In this document: positions 10,037 to 19,712 of the stretch, in pieces
Numbering within the stretch: position 1 is the first letter of the stretch
Layout of the letters: each line of letters begins with the position of its first letter
Origin: a bacterium
GTDB lineage: Bacteria > Zhuqueibacterota > QNDG01 > DSAB01
Assembly (NCBI GenBank): GCA_011388275.1
Contig: DSAB01000121.1
Coordinates: forward strand, 59,579-123,578
DNA: 64,000 nt
Reading direction: 5' to 3'
Program-made: the position numbers and the translations under genes
The notes under the pieces: model-generated
Told to the model about the DNA's origin: nothing
What the model saw: only the letters and a program-made list of their open reading frames with translations
The model's database searches: none

Positions 10037-10102
10037 GAACATGTATCTTTTTCAGAAGTTCGGGTTCTGTCGCGACAGTGCCGGGTGGAGCCGGTAACGG
10101 GG

Positions 10103-13100
10103 TCATCGTCCTGACAGAGAAATGGCGGCGTGAAGGTTAAACGCCTTGATCTGGGTTTTTCCCATACGCTGATCATTTCTTTCTCCCAGCTCAAAACTCA
10201 GTCCTCCCCGCACGGTTTGTGAAAAAGTATAATCAATGCGCGGCTGAAGCGACCAGCTGTCCGTGGAAGACATGGTGGTGTAACCTTTTTTATCTTCAGT
10301 CTTCCTTTCTGTTTTATTGTTTTTCATGGAAAACGAGAGATTGAAGTCAATATTGTTTTCCAGTTTGTTTTTTAAAAAAGGAAGCCGGATTCCCTGTTTC
10401 ATGGAATATCTGGCGGTCAATGAAATGTCTTCGGATGTCTGAAGGCGCTGATCCAGACCGGATGTTTTTTGAACCGTCAGATTTTCGGACAAGCTGTAGT
10501 TGAAGTTGGCCGATATTCCATTCAGAAATGTCATGTTGACACCCAGGAAGGGCCTGAAATCACTGGAAAATGTCTCCTGGGTTATCTGTTGCGACGAACC
10601 GCTCCATGTTTGAGTGTGTTTTCCTGAATATCGATGGTTGATCGAAATGCTGCGGAACACTTTGTTAAACAGCGGAATTTTTTCCAGGCCCTGCCATTGT
10701 ACAGTCCAGTTTGGAAAAGGAATGGAGCCTTCATCCCCGATATTCAAGGTGGATGAAGAGCGGTTTCCTGTTTTCTGAGTGGACAGGGTTTGCGCGTTGC
10801 TCAAAGAGTAGTCGATGCTGGCAGATAACCCTGAAAAAATTCGAAAACCCGTACCCAATGTCACGCTGCGTTCGGTTTTTTCAGAGCTTTGATCGGTAGA
10901 TACATCATCGGCTGTTTTCACGCCCGGATCAAGGTCCCACCCGATCATATAGGCGAAAGAGGGTGCTTCATTATCCAGAATGCCGTATTGGGCATCGGTT
11001 TTGGATTCGCGTATATTGATGCTGATGGGGTCCAGTTTTTCCATCATCGATCCGATGGAGGAAAGAATCGATGTCAGAACGGATCGTCCTTCTTCCTGTT
11101 TGGGGTCCTCGGTATCGGCTTTCTCGTCAGCGGGTCGCTGCCGCGTGACGGGCTGTCGCGGCCCCTGTTCCCGGGCGCCGGGTTTGCTTTTCAGGGACTG
11201 GACCAGGGTTTTAAAATTAAGTGTTCCGCTGAGTGTCAAATTGCTGTTGACACGGGCACTGTTGCCCGATTCCTGAATCTGCGGATTGTTTTCCCACTGA
11301 TAGTTGGCGGTATATTTGAAATTATTTGTCAGCCATGAGGCGATTTTTGGATTAAAAGAGGTGCCGAACTGCTGGGCTTGAGAACGAGCACGCCCGGGAG
11401 AAAGAGACGCGAAGAGCTGATCCCACTGTGACAGCCCCTCTTCCTGCATGTCTGAACGGTAGATGCGTGAAAAATCGAAATTCAGAGCCGAAAAGGGACT
11501 GAAACCGGTTGAAATGTTTCGGGTGAACAGAGCCGTTTTTACGGTGTCCGCTCGTCCGTCCCGATACTCGGTGTTTTTACCGATATCTTTGGCTTCGGCT
11601 TGAAAATCAAATTTGCCGGGCAGATAATAGAAACGTGCCGATGCCAGGCTTTTCAGCAGGCCGCTTTTGCCCAACCAGGAAAAGGGTTCCAGGTAATGGT
11701 CTTTCCCGATGGAGAGACTGTAATTGATATTTCCCTGCCAGCGGGTCTCACCGGCTGCTTCAATCTGGGAATTGCTTTGATCGATGCGCGTGTAGTTGAA
11801 TTTCCCGGCCCATGGGTCCACCAGCAAACGAAACAGGCCGCCCTGTGAGCGTGTTCGCTTTGAAATCGATACATTCAGCGCCTTGCTGGTATTCCGGGTT
11901 CGGATCTGTTCAAGGAAATCCTCGTCAGCCGTCTTCGGGGAAACCAGGATGTCGCTGTTGGGAAAATATTTGGGTGTTTGCATGGTGTTGCTGAATGTCG
12001 CTGTCACGGGAATGGACAATCCCCACGAGGCCGGAAGGATTTTTTCCAGCTTCATGTTGGCGTTGATGTTGGTGCTTTGTGAATGGGATCCCGAACCGAC
12101 CCGTTCCGTAACAGTATGAAAGTCGGCGTCGGTGCGCTGATACTCCGCGCTTAGAGAGATGAAATCGGAAAGAGCCACATCGGCCCGAAGGCGCATGGCC
12201 ATGCCCTTGTCTTTTTGAACGCCGGAAACCCGAAGTTCGTTGATCCAGAGTTCGCCGGAAAAAGGAGCAAGGCCCTTGTTTTTAACGCCGATGATGAGCC
12301 ATCGTATATTCCGCAGAGAGGGCTTGCCTCGAATTCGAAGGCGCTGTCTGTGTGTCAGTGTCGAGTCCAGAGTGTTCAGGCTGTCACGGAGCATTTTGAT
12401 TTTCATTCGGCTCAAGTCATCAAACGAGACTTCTATATCGTTTTCTTTCCAGCCGTCTTGGACCTGTGAAATACGCGTCTCATAATACACTTCTCCTTCC
12501 GTATCGGACCCCCATTGAAGGAAGAATTCGATGGAATCCGATCCGATAATATGATCGGAGCCTCCACCGTGAAGAAACATTTTCAAGCTGCGGTATTGAA
12601 TCAGATCCTGAGGCTGAAAGAACTGCTTTTGGGCGATGGCCTCATATCCGGGAGCCAGATTGTTCAGGTGGATAACGAGCGACTGTTCCTTGGAACGAAT
12701 TTTTTGTACCGGATCCAGTTCTCCCCGGACACCTTCAGGGGGAGTGTAATCCGGATTGTCATGGGTGTTGATGACCGCAAGGGTCATGGTCGAGTCATCA
12801 CCTGAAAAAAAAGTCGAATCCAGTTCCGAACGGACTCCTCTGGGTTTCCATTCATTGCTGGTCAGGTTGATTTCCGCAATGGAGACAGAGGTTTTCCGAT
12901 CCAGACTGTCGATCCATATACGGGCATATTCAATGCGGGACATATCGGGGTTCTTGATGGTGCGGCCTGACTCCAGAGGGATCCGGTACAGCCTCCAGCC
13001 GTCTTCAGGATAATCGCCGTTTTCATCCTTGATGCCGCCGACGATTAAAGAAGTATCCGGGTGCTGCAGTTCCAGGGAGAGTGAATATTCAAAATAGTTG

Positions 13101-16100
13101 TTGCTCAGATCCACATCCCCGTTGCCGTTCAGGTCTTCGGTATCGGGTGTCTGGGTGCCATCGTTGATGTTCCCTTCAGTTCCGTTTATCTGATCATAAA
13201 CATTGCTGCGGTTTTGGTATTTAAAATCATCATAGCTCCAGGGCTCATTGGGCTGTTTGATTCCGTCTCCATTCAGATCCCAGAAGTCGTAGGGGATGCC
13301 TCTGGCCACCCGGCGGCCATCCATTTGCTCATAGACCACATAGGCGTCTTCATGAGGATGAAAAAGAGACGGGGGGTCGTCGCCCATCATGCCGTCCAGG
13401 CCGGTATCTTCACCGATGTCGAGCAGATTGTTTTGGATCTCGGTGTCGGTGGCCTTGTCTTCCGTGTCCAGGCGGCCGTTGGGAATTACATCTTCGGAGA
13501 TCTGTCCCAGATCCACGTGAAGTCTTCCGCGGGTTCCTCTGACCCAGATTTCCAGAAAGCGGCTGTCTGTTTGATCCGCATATCCCGTTGGAAGGAAACG
13601 CATAATGCCGCCCCAGGATTCCCGGGTTTTTGTGATCGTGGGATTGGGTGTAAATTCGAGAGTCAGCACCTGTACCTGGTTGCTGCCGCCGTAATTGGTG
13701 GTGGTTTCCCGGTTTGGCCATATATCCCTGATGGGTACCATCTCTATCGGGTTGTACCAGATCAGGTGTCCACGGGCAAGAAGAGAATGCGGAGTGTTCT
13801 CATCCTTTAAGGGCTGGGAAGCCATTGACCAGTTTTTTCTCATGACGCCCAGAGAAGTTTGCCTTCTGGCGCTCTCGAAATCATCCAGATAGGCGACACC
13901 GTCCCGGTCGCCGGTGGAACGGCTGTTGAGTGTGTTGGGATTCGGAATGATTTGAGCGATTTCACCTTCAATGGAAATCGTCGACGGAGCGGAAGCCTGA
14001 ATAATCGGCAAAGCATCCAGTGCCCGTGTTAAAAAAGCGGGTTCGAAATACAAAGCGGTATTGACGTCCCAGACCATATTCTCCATGGGTGCTTCCTTGC
14101 CGACGCGGATTCGGCGCTCCAGAATTCTTTGATTCATATACAGGAAGGTGCCTCCGATGAAGGACCGCCTGTTTCCCGTTTCCCACAAGGTGTATTCGGC
14201 CCGGGCGCCCAACAAGGATTTTTTATCGATCGTGAAAAGCTGCTGCGATTCATAATTAATCTCGATCTCCGCATTGGGATTGGAAGCATTCGGGTTGAGC
14301 ATGGTCAGGGAGCCGAACATGTAATCGATCGTGTAATCCACGTCTTTGGTCATTCGAACCCCGTCGAGATAGACCTCTTCCGTTCCTTCAATGATATTCA
14401 TGTCCAGATTAAAACTGGTGGAGCGTCGAGACGATTTGACTTCAAGATAGAACTTGCTTTGCTGGTGAATATAATTGGTGTTTGTCGTATCGTAGAGTGC
14501 CGGCGTCCGCTGTGCTTCGGGAAGGGGTGATTGAGGATCCGTCGGGTCAAAGGGTTTCAAATCGGGGAAGATCAATTCACCCCGCCGCTTGTTGATGATG
14601 TTGGGATTGTTGTCGATGGCCCCGTCGGGATTGGGCCTGCCGTTTTTATCGAAGCGATCCAAACCGAACAGCTCCAGATAGCTCACGGTTTTTCCGTTTA
14701 CCTGGGTGGACAGTTTTGGGTCACCATCGGTGCTTTTAAAATAGATGTTGACTTCAAGGCCCTCATCGAACTCTTCCTGGGTGATGTCCCGAATACCCAG
14801 ACTGTATACGTTTTTCCATTCCAGATTCCAGGTATAATCAGCCGGCCTGGGAGTCCGGGGTTTGATCATCTTGAAAACCGGTGCCTGGGATGTGTCCGCT
14901 AAACCGGAAATAAAAGATCCCGCCTGGTTCCCCGAGGTATCACGAAATGCAACGGCCAGAATTTCTCCCTCCTGAAGCGGAGTGTTCATGTATATATATC
15001 CCAATTCGGGCTGAATAAAATAGTCATCCAGCGGGTTGAGACGAAGAAAATAGCCTTTATAAGTCTCTTCGTCATCGAGATTCAATGTGTCGGGCTCGCC
15101 GGTTCGTGTGGCCCAGGCCCTGATGGATCCATCCTGGAGCTTGTAGTTTGCGCCCGATTTGTAGACTTCGATGTCTGTGACAATGCGTGACGGGTCGATA
15201 ATATGTTTGCCGCTTTCGTCGTAGTTGGGGAATTGATCCCGGTAAAAATAATCGACAAAGAAATAAGTATGCCGCCGGTATTCATAATCCTGAATCTGGA
15301 TCAACTGATCTTCTTTTCCGCCCTTGAATGATTTTTTCTTTTTTTCGCCTTTCTGCATACTGGCGATAGCTGTCAGGTCAAGATTGCCGATTTTAAACTG
15401 AGATTTGATGCCGAAAAGGCCCGAGTTTTGGGTACTGAACGTAACGAAACGAGTTGAAGGGAGAGAGAGAGAGACATTGCCGGCTTCGATAGACTGTATG
15501 ATCGCATCTTCATCTCCCCTGTATTCCAGCTTGACCGCATTTTCAAATTCAAATGGACGTTCGCTGTCCTGGTCGACAAATATCGAAACCCTCTCACCGA
15601 TTTTCCCCTGCACATGAAAACGCTGGGTCTGCTTCATCTGAAAGCTGGTATTGGGCCTTCGGTTATCCGCGGTTTGTTTCTGCGATCGGGTTTCGTTGCG
15701 CATTCCGCCGTCGATCGTGATGTTTCCATCCACGCGAAGACTCAGCCGGTCTCCTCCGAAGGCGCGGCGGAAAGCCTCACTGCGAATCCGAGGGGATTCG
15801 AGAGTCAGTCCGCTGGCAGCGGGTCCCCGCGATTCGGGAAGGACATGACTTCGTGCATGCTCCTGCCAGAGAAGAGACGAACGGCGCTCGATTTGGTACT
15901 GGGAAAAATCATCCAGAGAAAGGCCGATGGGCCGTTCGAGAAAGACGGGTCCCGATTTCAGGGACAAAAGAACAGAGAGAGAATCGAACTCCACGGAGCG
16001 ATTCAGGGAACGAGGAATAAGAACGTGCGTATACTCGTGAGGAGGCCACAGTGAAAGCAGGGAGGGTCTTTGAAAAAGATCCAGGGAGGAAACCGGCTTC

Positions 16101-16213
16101 CAGAGACCGGGAAGGCGAAACCCCATTTCCGCGCACGGTGAAGCGGCTATGAAAATGATCGAAAAGACGGCAATCAGAACCTTTTTCGATCTTGTGAACT
16201 GATGCGAAATCAT
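10103..16213 (-). CDS. sprA: SprA-family outer-membrane protein (type IX secretion / gliding-associated)
   Basis: 2036 aa; SprA-like LRVDGNITIDGGMRNE, QKQTQRFHVQGKIGERVSIFVDQDSERPFEFENAVKLEYRGDEDAIIQSIEAGNVSLSLP, AYLDDFESARR, and a long C-terminal barrel-like region. Confidence 0.85.
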   Translation of the reverse strand: MISHQFTRSKKVLIAVFSIIFIAASPCAEMGFRLPGLWKPVSSLDLFQRPSLLSLWPPHEYTHVLIPRSLNRSVEFDSLSVLLSLKSGPVFLERPIGLSLDDFSQYQIERRSSLLWQEHARSHVLPESRGPAASGLTLESPRIRSEAFRRAFGGDRLSLRVDGNITIDGGMRNETRSQKQTADNRRPNTSFQMKQTQRFHVQGKIGERVSIFVDQDSERPFEFENAVKLEYRGDEDAIIQSIEAGNVSLSLPSTRFVTFSTQNSGLFGIKSQFKIGNLDLTAIASMQKGEKKKKSFKGGKEDQLIQIQDYEYRRHTYFFVDYFYRDQFPNYDESGKHIIDPSRIVTDIEVYKSGANYKLQDGSIRAWATRTGEPDTLNLDDEETYKGYFLRLNPLDDYFIQPELGYIYMNTPLQEGEILAVAFRDTSGNQAGSFISGLADTSQAPVFKMIKPRTPRPADYTWNLEWKNVYSLGIRDITQEEFDEGLEVNIYFKSTDGDPKLSTQVNGKTVSYLELFGLDRFDKNGRPNPDGAIDNNPNIINKRRGELIFPDLKPFDPTDPQSPLPEAQRTPALYDTTNTNYIHQQSKFYLEVKSSRRSTSFNLDMNIIEGTEEVYLDGVRMTKDVDYTIDYMFGSLTMLNPNASNPNAEIEINYESQQLFTIDKKSLLGARAEYTLWETGNRRSFIGGTFLYMNQRILERRIRVGKEAPMENMVWDVNTALYFEPAFLTRALDALPIIQASAPSTISIEGEIAQIIPNPNTLNSRSTGDRDGVAYLDDFESARRQTSLGVMRKNWSMASQPLKDENTPHSLLARGHLIWYNPIEMVPIRDIWPNRETTTNYGGSNQVQVLTLEFTPNPTITKTRESWGGIMRFLPTGYADQTDSRFLEIWVRGTRGRLHVDLGQISEDVIPNGRLDTEDKATDTEIQNNLLDIGEDTGLDGMMGDDPPSLFHPHEDAYVVYEQMDGRRVARGIPYDFWDLNGDGIKQPNEPWSYDDFKYQNRSNVYDQINGTEGNINDGTQTPDTEDLNGNGDVDLSNNYFEYSLSLELQHPDTSLIVGGIKDENGDYPEDGWRLYRIPLESGRTIKNPDMSRIEYARIWIDSLDRKTSVSIAEINLTSNEWKPRGVRSELDSTFFSGDDSTMTLAVINTHDNPDYTPPEGVRGELDPVQKIRSKEQSLVIHLNNLAPGYEAIAQKQFFQPQDLIQYRSLKMFLHGGGSDHIIGSDSIEFFLQWGSDTEGEVYYETRISQVQDGWKENDIEVSFDDLSRMKIKMLRDSLNTLDSTLTHRQRLRIRGKPSLRNIRWLIIGVKNKGLAPFSGELWINELRVSGVQKDKGMAMRLRADVALSDFISLSAEYQRTDADFHTVTERVGSGSHSQSTNINANMKLEKILPASWGLSIPVTATFSNTMQTPKYFPNSDILVSPKTADEDFLEQIRTRNTSKALNVSISKRTRSQGGLFRLLVDPWAGKFNYTRIDQSNSQIEAAGETRWQGNINYSLSIGKDHYLEPFSWLGKSGLLKSLASARFYYLPGKFDFQAEAKDIGKNTEYRDGRADTVKTALFTRNISTGFSPFSALNFDFSRIYRSDMQEEGLSQWDQLFASLSPGRARSQAQQFGTSFNPKIASWLTNNFKYTANYQWENNPQIQESGNSARVNSNLTLSGTLNFKTLVQSLKSKPGAREQGPRQPVTRQRPADEKADTEDPKQEEGRSVLTSILSSIGSMMEKLDPISINIRESKTDAQYGILDNEAPSFAYMIGWDLDPGVKTADDVSTDQSSEKTERSVTLGTGFRIFSGLSASIDYSLSNAQTLSTQKTGNRSSSTLNIGDEGSIPFPNWTVQWQGLEKIPLFNKVFRSISINHRYSGKHTQTWSGSSQQITQETFSSDFRPFLGVNMTFLNGISANFNYSLSENLTVQKTSGLDQRLQTSEDISLTARYSMKQGIRLPFLKNKLENNIDFNLSFSMKNNKTERKTEDKKGYTTMSSTDSWSLQPRIDYTFSQTVRGGLSFELGERNDQRMGKTQIKAFNLHAAISLSGR

Positions 16214-16337
16214 CGTCTCCTTGTCACGAGCAGTCTGTTTGATTCGGGCATTCCCGAGATATTACGAATTGGATGCTGTATCAAACGCAAACGATAACAA
16301 GGAAACGATAGGCATCTCCCGATAGGGGTTAATTAAT

Positions 16338-16373
16338 TTGCAATAAATTACATTAATTGTAATAAAATTGCAA
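16338..16373. promoter_or_regulatory. Nested AT-rich palindrome in the divergent sprA / lptF intergenic region
   Basis: TTGCAA-taaa-TTACA-TTAAT-TGTAA-taaaa-TTGCAA read directly. Confidence 0.4.
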
Positions 16374-16401
16374 GAAGAAAATCGTTCTGCCAAGAATGTG
16401 C

Positions 16402-16430
16402 TTGCAAAAATCGAGCCATTAATATATATT
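16402..16430 (+). promoter_or_regulatory. Putative sigma70 promoter for the LptF/LptG-like operon
   Basis: TTGCAA (16402-16407) - 17 nt - TATATT (16425-16430), about 27 nt before the start codon. Confidence 0.55.
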
Positions 16431-16456
16431 ATAACTCCTTACATAGGGAGCATTTT

Positions 16457-17833
16457 TTGTCGATTATCGCCCGTTACATACTCAAAGAACATGTCGGCCC
16501 ATTTATTTTCGCCCTGCTGACCATTGTTTTTGTATTTATTTTAAACATCGTATTTCGCGATCTGGGACGGCTTTTGGGCAAGGGACTCACCGTTGGGGTG
16601 ATACTGGAGTTCTTTCTGTACAACCTGGCATGGATCATCGCATTGGCGGTTCCCATGGCTGTCCTGATTTCCACTCTCATGGCGTTCGGCCGTCTTTCGG
16701 CCGATTCAGAGATGACCGCCATCAAGGCGAGCGGCATACATCTGTATCGGGTTCTCTTGCCGGTTGTTCTTGCATCCGTGATTTTGGCGGCAGGGCTGGA
16801 GCGATTCAACAACAGCGTGCTGCCCGAATTCAATCTGCGAGTCAAGCTTCTGTACAGGGATATTTCCCGAAAGAAGCCGACACTGACCCTGGAGCCGCAT
16901 GTTTTTTTTGACGAGATTGAAAATTTAAGCATTCTGGTGCATCAGGTTGACAATAGAGAAAATCTTCTGAAGGGCATTATTATTACGGACAGAAGGGATA
17001 CGGACAAGCCCAAAACCATTATCGCGGAACAGGGCACGCTTCAGTTTGAAAAAGAGATGGAATTGATGGTGCTGACTCTCATAAATGGTGAAGTGCATGA
17101 ATTGACCGGAGATCTTCAGGAATATCGGCGGATGCTGTTCAACCGGCATATTATCAATATTGCGGTTGACAACATGGTGTTGAAACGGAGCGAATCGGAA
17201 TACAGGGGCGACCGGGAAAAGAGCGCCAAAATGATGAGGGAAGATATTCAAAAGCACGATAAAGCCATTGCGGAACGGCACGAACAGATCGATTTTTTCA
17301 TCATGCGGGAGATGAGCCGTATTTTTCCGGAGGAATATATTCGGGGTGATACCCATAGAGAGGAACACAGCATTGTGTTCAACAGGCTGATGAGACAGAG
17401 ACAGGGGCTCAGGCGGCACGTTCAGCTGAATTTGCAGCAGATTCAAAATGAAATCCGTGTCATCGAAGGATACCGAAGATCCATCAGCGCTCTGCGCGTG
17501 GAAATACACAAGAAGTATTCGATTCCGATCGCATGTATTGTGTTTATTTTAGTCGGCGCTCCCCTGGGTATTATGGCCAGGCAGGGCGGCCTGGCCGTGG
17601 GCGGCGGAATGAGCATGCTGTTTTTCCTCGTTTACTGGGCCTTTCTCATCGGCGGAGAGCAGCTGGCCGACCGGCGGATCATCGATCCGGTTGTGGCCAT
17701 GTGGGCTCCCAATCTCATCATCGGAGCAGTCGGTATTTATCTGGTCATCCATGCGGTTCACGAAACAACGTTTATCCATTGGGAATATTTCCAGGAAAAA
17801 ATGAAACGGATACGGAAAAGGAGTCCGTTGTGA
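16457..17833 (+). CDS. LptF/LptG (YjgP/YjgQ) family LPS export permease
   Basis: MSIIARYILKEHVGPFIFALLTIVFVFIL...; conserved C-terminus KKYSIPIACIVFILVGAPLGIMARQGG. Confidence 0.9.
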   Translation: MSIIARYILKEHVGPFIFALLTIVFVFILNIVFRDLGRLLGKGLTVGVILEFFLYNLAWIIALAVPMAVLISTLMAFGRLSADSEMTAIKASGIHLYRVLLPVVLASVILAAGLERFNNSVLPEFNLRVKLLYRDISRKKPTLTLEPHVFFDEIENLSILVHQVDNRENLLKGIIITDRRDTDKPKTIIAEQGTLQFEKEMELMVLTLINGEVHELTGDLQEYRRMLFNRHIINIAVDNMVLKRSESEYRGDREKSAKMMREDIQKHDKAIAERHEQIDFFIMREMSRIFPEEYIRGDTHREEHSIVFNRLMRQRQGLRRHVQLNLQQIQNEIRVIEGYRRSISALRVEIHKKYSIPIACIVFILVGAPLGIMARQGGLAVGGGMSMLFFLVYWAFLIGGEQLADRRIIDPVVAMWAPNLIIGAVGIYLVIHAVHETTFIHWEYFQEKMKRIRKRSPL

Positions 17834-18909
17834 ACCGCATTCTTCCCAGATACATTCGCAAGCGTTTTATCGGCATTTTTCTTTTTTGCCTTGTCGCGGT
17901 GATCATGATTTTTGTTGTTGTTGATCTGGTTGAAAACCTGGATCGTTTCATCGACAAAAAAGTGCCGGGTCAAATCATTTTTTTATATTATCTCTATTCC
18001 ATTCCCTATACAGTCGTTCTCGTCCTGCCGGTAGCCACGCTGCTGGCGGCTGTTTTTTCTATTGGAGGCATGGCCCGCTATAATGAAGTCGTGGCCATGA
18101 AGGCACTCGGCTACAGTTTATATCGGGTGATCGCAACCCTCATGGCCATGGGACTGGCGGTCAGTCTCATTTCATTTTTTCTGGCCGAGGTGGTTGTGGT
18201 GGAAGCCAATCGAAGAAAGGAAGCAATCGATGTTGAGTATTTACAAAAATCACAATTGATAAAAAGAATCAGGGCTCGAAACGTTGAAATACAAGAGCCG
18301 CCAAACAGCATCGTGAGCATAGCCCTGTTCGATGGAACCCAAAATCTGGCCAGGGATGTCGAGATCAAAGAGTTCAGGGATCATCGCATGGTATCACGAA
18401 TCGACGCGCCCCAAATGCGATATGAAAGCGGACGATGGGTGGTTGAAAAGGGCGTTGAGAGGGTTTTTGAAAGAGAAGAGGAGCGGCTGATCGAGTTTTC
18501 TTCTACGCGCTATTTTGATTTTCATTTTACACCGAAAGAAATTTTGACTGCGGGAATCGAACCGGATGCCATGAACATGGGAGAACTGCTGCGTTTTATC
18601 GACCGAATACGAAGGTCCGGAGGAACCGTATATCAATGGATGACGAGTTTATACTTGCGCTTTTCCTACCCGCTGAGCAATGTAATCATCGTCCTGTTCA
18701 GCGTTCCCCTGGCTTACAACCGCCGAAAAAAGAATCTGGCCATGGGATTCGGCATCAGCCTCTTGATCTGTTTCCTCTATTTCGGAATCGTGAAAACCGG
18801 CGAGACCATGGGACAAACCGGCAGCTTGTCTCCGCTTCTGGCCGCCTGGCTCGGGAATATTATTCTGACGGTTGCCGGTGTGTTGAATCTTGTCAAGACC
18901 AGAAAATGA
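17830..18909 (+). CDS. LptF/LptG (YjgP/YjgQ) family LPS export permease, second copy
   Basis: GTG start at 17830 overlaps the upstream TGA; NRILPRYIRKRFIGIFLFCLVAVIMIFVVVDLVENLDRFI..., YLRFSYPLSNVIIVLFSVPLAYNRRK. The track start at 17533 reads the upstream gene out of frame. Confidence 0.9.
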   Translation: MNRILPRYIRKRFIGIFLFCLVAVIMIFVVVDLVENLDRFIDKKVPGQIIFLYYLYSIPYTVVLVLPVATLLAAVFSIGGMARYNEVVAMKALGYSLYRVIATLMAMGLAVSLISFFLAEVVVVEANRRKEAIDVEYLQKSQLIKRIRARNVEIQEPPNSIVSIALFDGTQNLARDVEIKEFRDHRMVSRIDAPQMRYESGRWVVEKGVERVFEREEERLIEFSSTRYFDFHFTPKEILTAGIEPDAMNMGELLRFIDRIRRSGGTVYQWMTSLYLRFSYPLSNVIIVLFSVPLAYNRRKKNLAMGFGISLLICFLYFGIVKTGETMGQTGSLSPLLAAWLGNIILTVAGVLNLVKTRK

Positions 18910-18910
18910 C

Positions 18911-18938
18911 TTGACTTTTGATTCAAAAATATTATTTT
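18911..18938 (+). promoter_or_regulatory. Possible promoter upstream of rpmH
   Basis: TTGACT - 16 nt - TATTTT. Confidence 0.4.
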
Positions 18939-18984
18939 AATATAGTTTATCCCCTAAAGGATTATGATAAAGAGGTGATGGCAT

Positions 18985-19128
18985 ATGAAACGTACCTACC
19001 AGCCCAGTAACCGGAAACGAAAGAACAAACATGGCTTCCGATCCCGAATGGCTTCCAAGGCAGGCCGATTGGTGATCAAGCGGCGCCGGGCCAAGGGGCG
19101 AGTCCGTTTGACAGTCAGTGATGAATAA
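18985..19128 (+). CDS. rpmH: 50S ribosomal protein L34
   Basis: 47 aa [47 protein letters not shown]; too short for the ORF track. Confidence 0.98.
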   Translation: MKRTYQPSNRKRKNKHGFRSRMASKAGRLVIKRRRAKGRVRLTVSDE

Positions 19129-19474
19129 GGCTTTCGGACACGATGAGCGCCTCCCCAAAAAAGAGATACTGCGCAAGCGGGAAGATCTTTATCGGGTCTT
19201 CGAAAAAGGAAAGCGGTGGCAGGGTCGATACATTCAATTTTATTTTCTAGAATCCAGGGGCCGACAGGCGGCATTTTGTGTCTCAAGAAAGACCGGAAAA
19301 GCAGTGGACCGAAACCGAATAAGGCGCTGGATGCGTGAAGCCTACCGCAGGAACAAACATCAAATCGGATCTTATCATCTTGTTTTTCTGGCCCGGGAAG
19401 GATCGGGAAGCGCCGGGATGGCGGGAGTGGAAGAAGACCTTATTCGTTTCATCCAAAAAGGCGGGATTTGCTGA
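19121..19474 (+). CDS. rnpA: Ribonuclease P protein component
   Basis: [29 protein letters not shown]; overlaps the rpmH 3' end by 8 nt. Confidence 0.93.
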   Translation: MNKAFGHDERLPKKEILRKREDLYRVFEKGKRWQGRYIQFYFLESRGRQAAFCVSRKTGKAVDRNRIRRWMREAYRRNKHQIGSYHLVFLAREGSGSAGMAGVEEDLIRFIQKGGIC

Positions 19475-19693
19475 TTGACGATAATAAAAAAATTGATTCT
19501 CTCGTTCTTGCGAATTTACAGACGGTGGATTTCTCCCGGTTTACCCCGAAGCTGCCGTTTCTATCCCACGTGTTCTCAATATGCCATTCAAGCAATTGAA
19601 AAATATGGACTTATGAGAGGGCTGGGTGTCTCTTTCAAGCGGGTTGCGCGCTGCCATCCGCTGCACCCCGGCGGTTTCGATCCGTTGCCCTGA
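19475..19693 (+). CDS. yidD: Membrane protein insertion efficiency factor
   Basis: 72 aa; IYRRWISPGLPRSCRFYPTCSQYAIQAIEKYGLMRG..RCHPLHPGGFDPLP; TTG start. Confidence 0.95.
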   Translation: MTIIKKLILSFLRIYRRWISPGLPRSCRFYPTCSQYAIQAIEKYGLMRGLGVSFKRVARCHPLHPGGFDPLP

Positions 19694-19712
19694 ATATGCA
19701 TGAGGAAAAATC

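Noticed and set aside
10711-15848. Many plus-strand ORFs inside the sprA region
   Set aside because: They are antisense shadows of a continuous 2036-aa ORF with clear family motifs; their translations show no recognisable domains.
18940-18960. Single DnaA-box-like TTTATCCCC before rpmH
   Set aside because: Only a partial match and isolated; no cluster or AT-rich unwinding element supports an oriC call.
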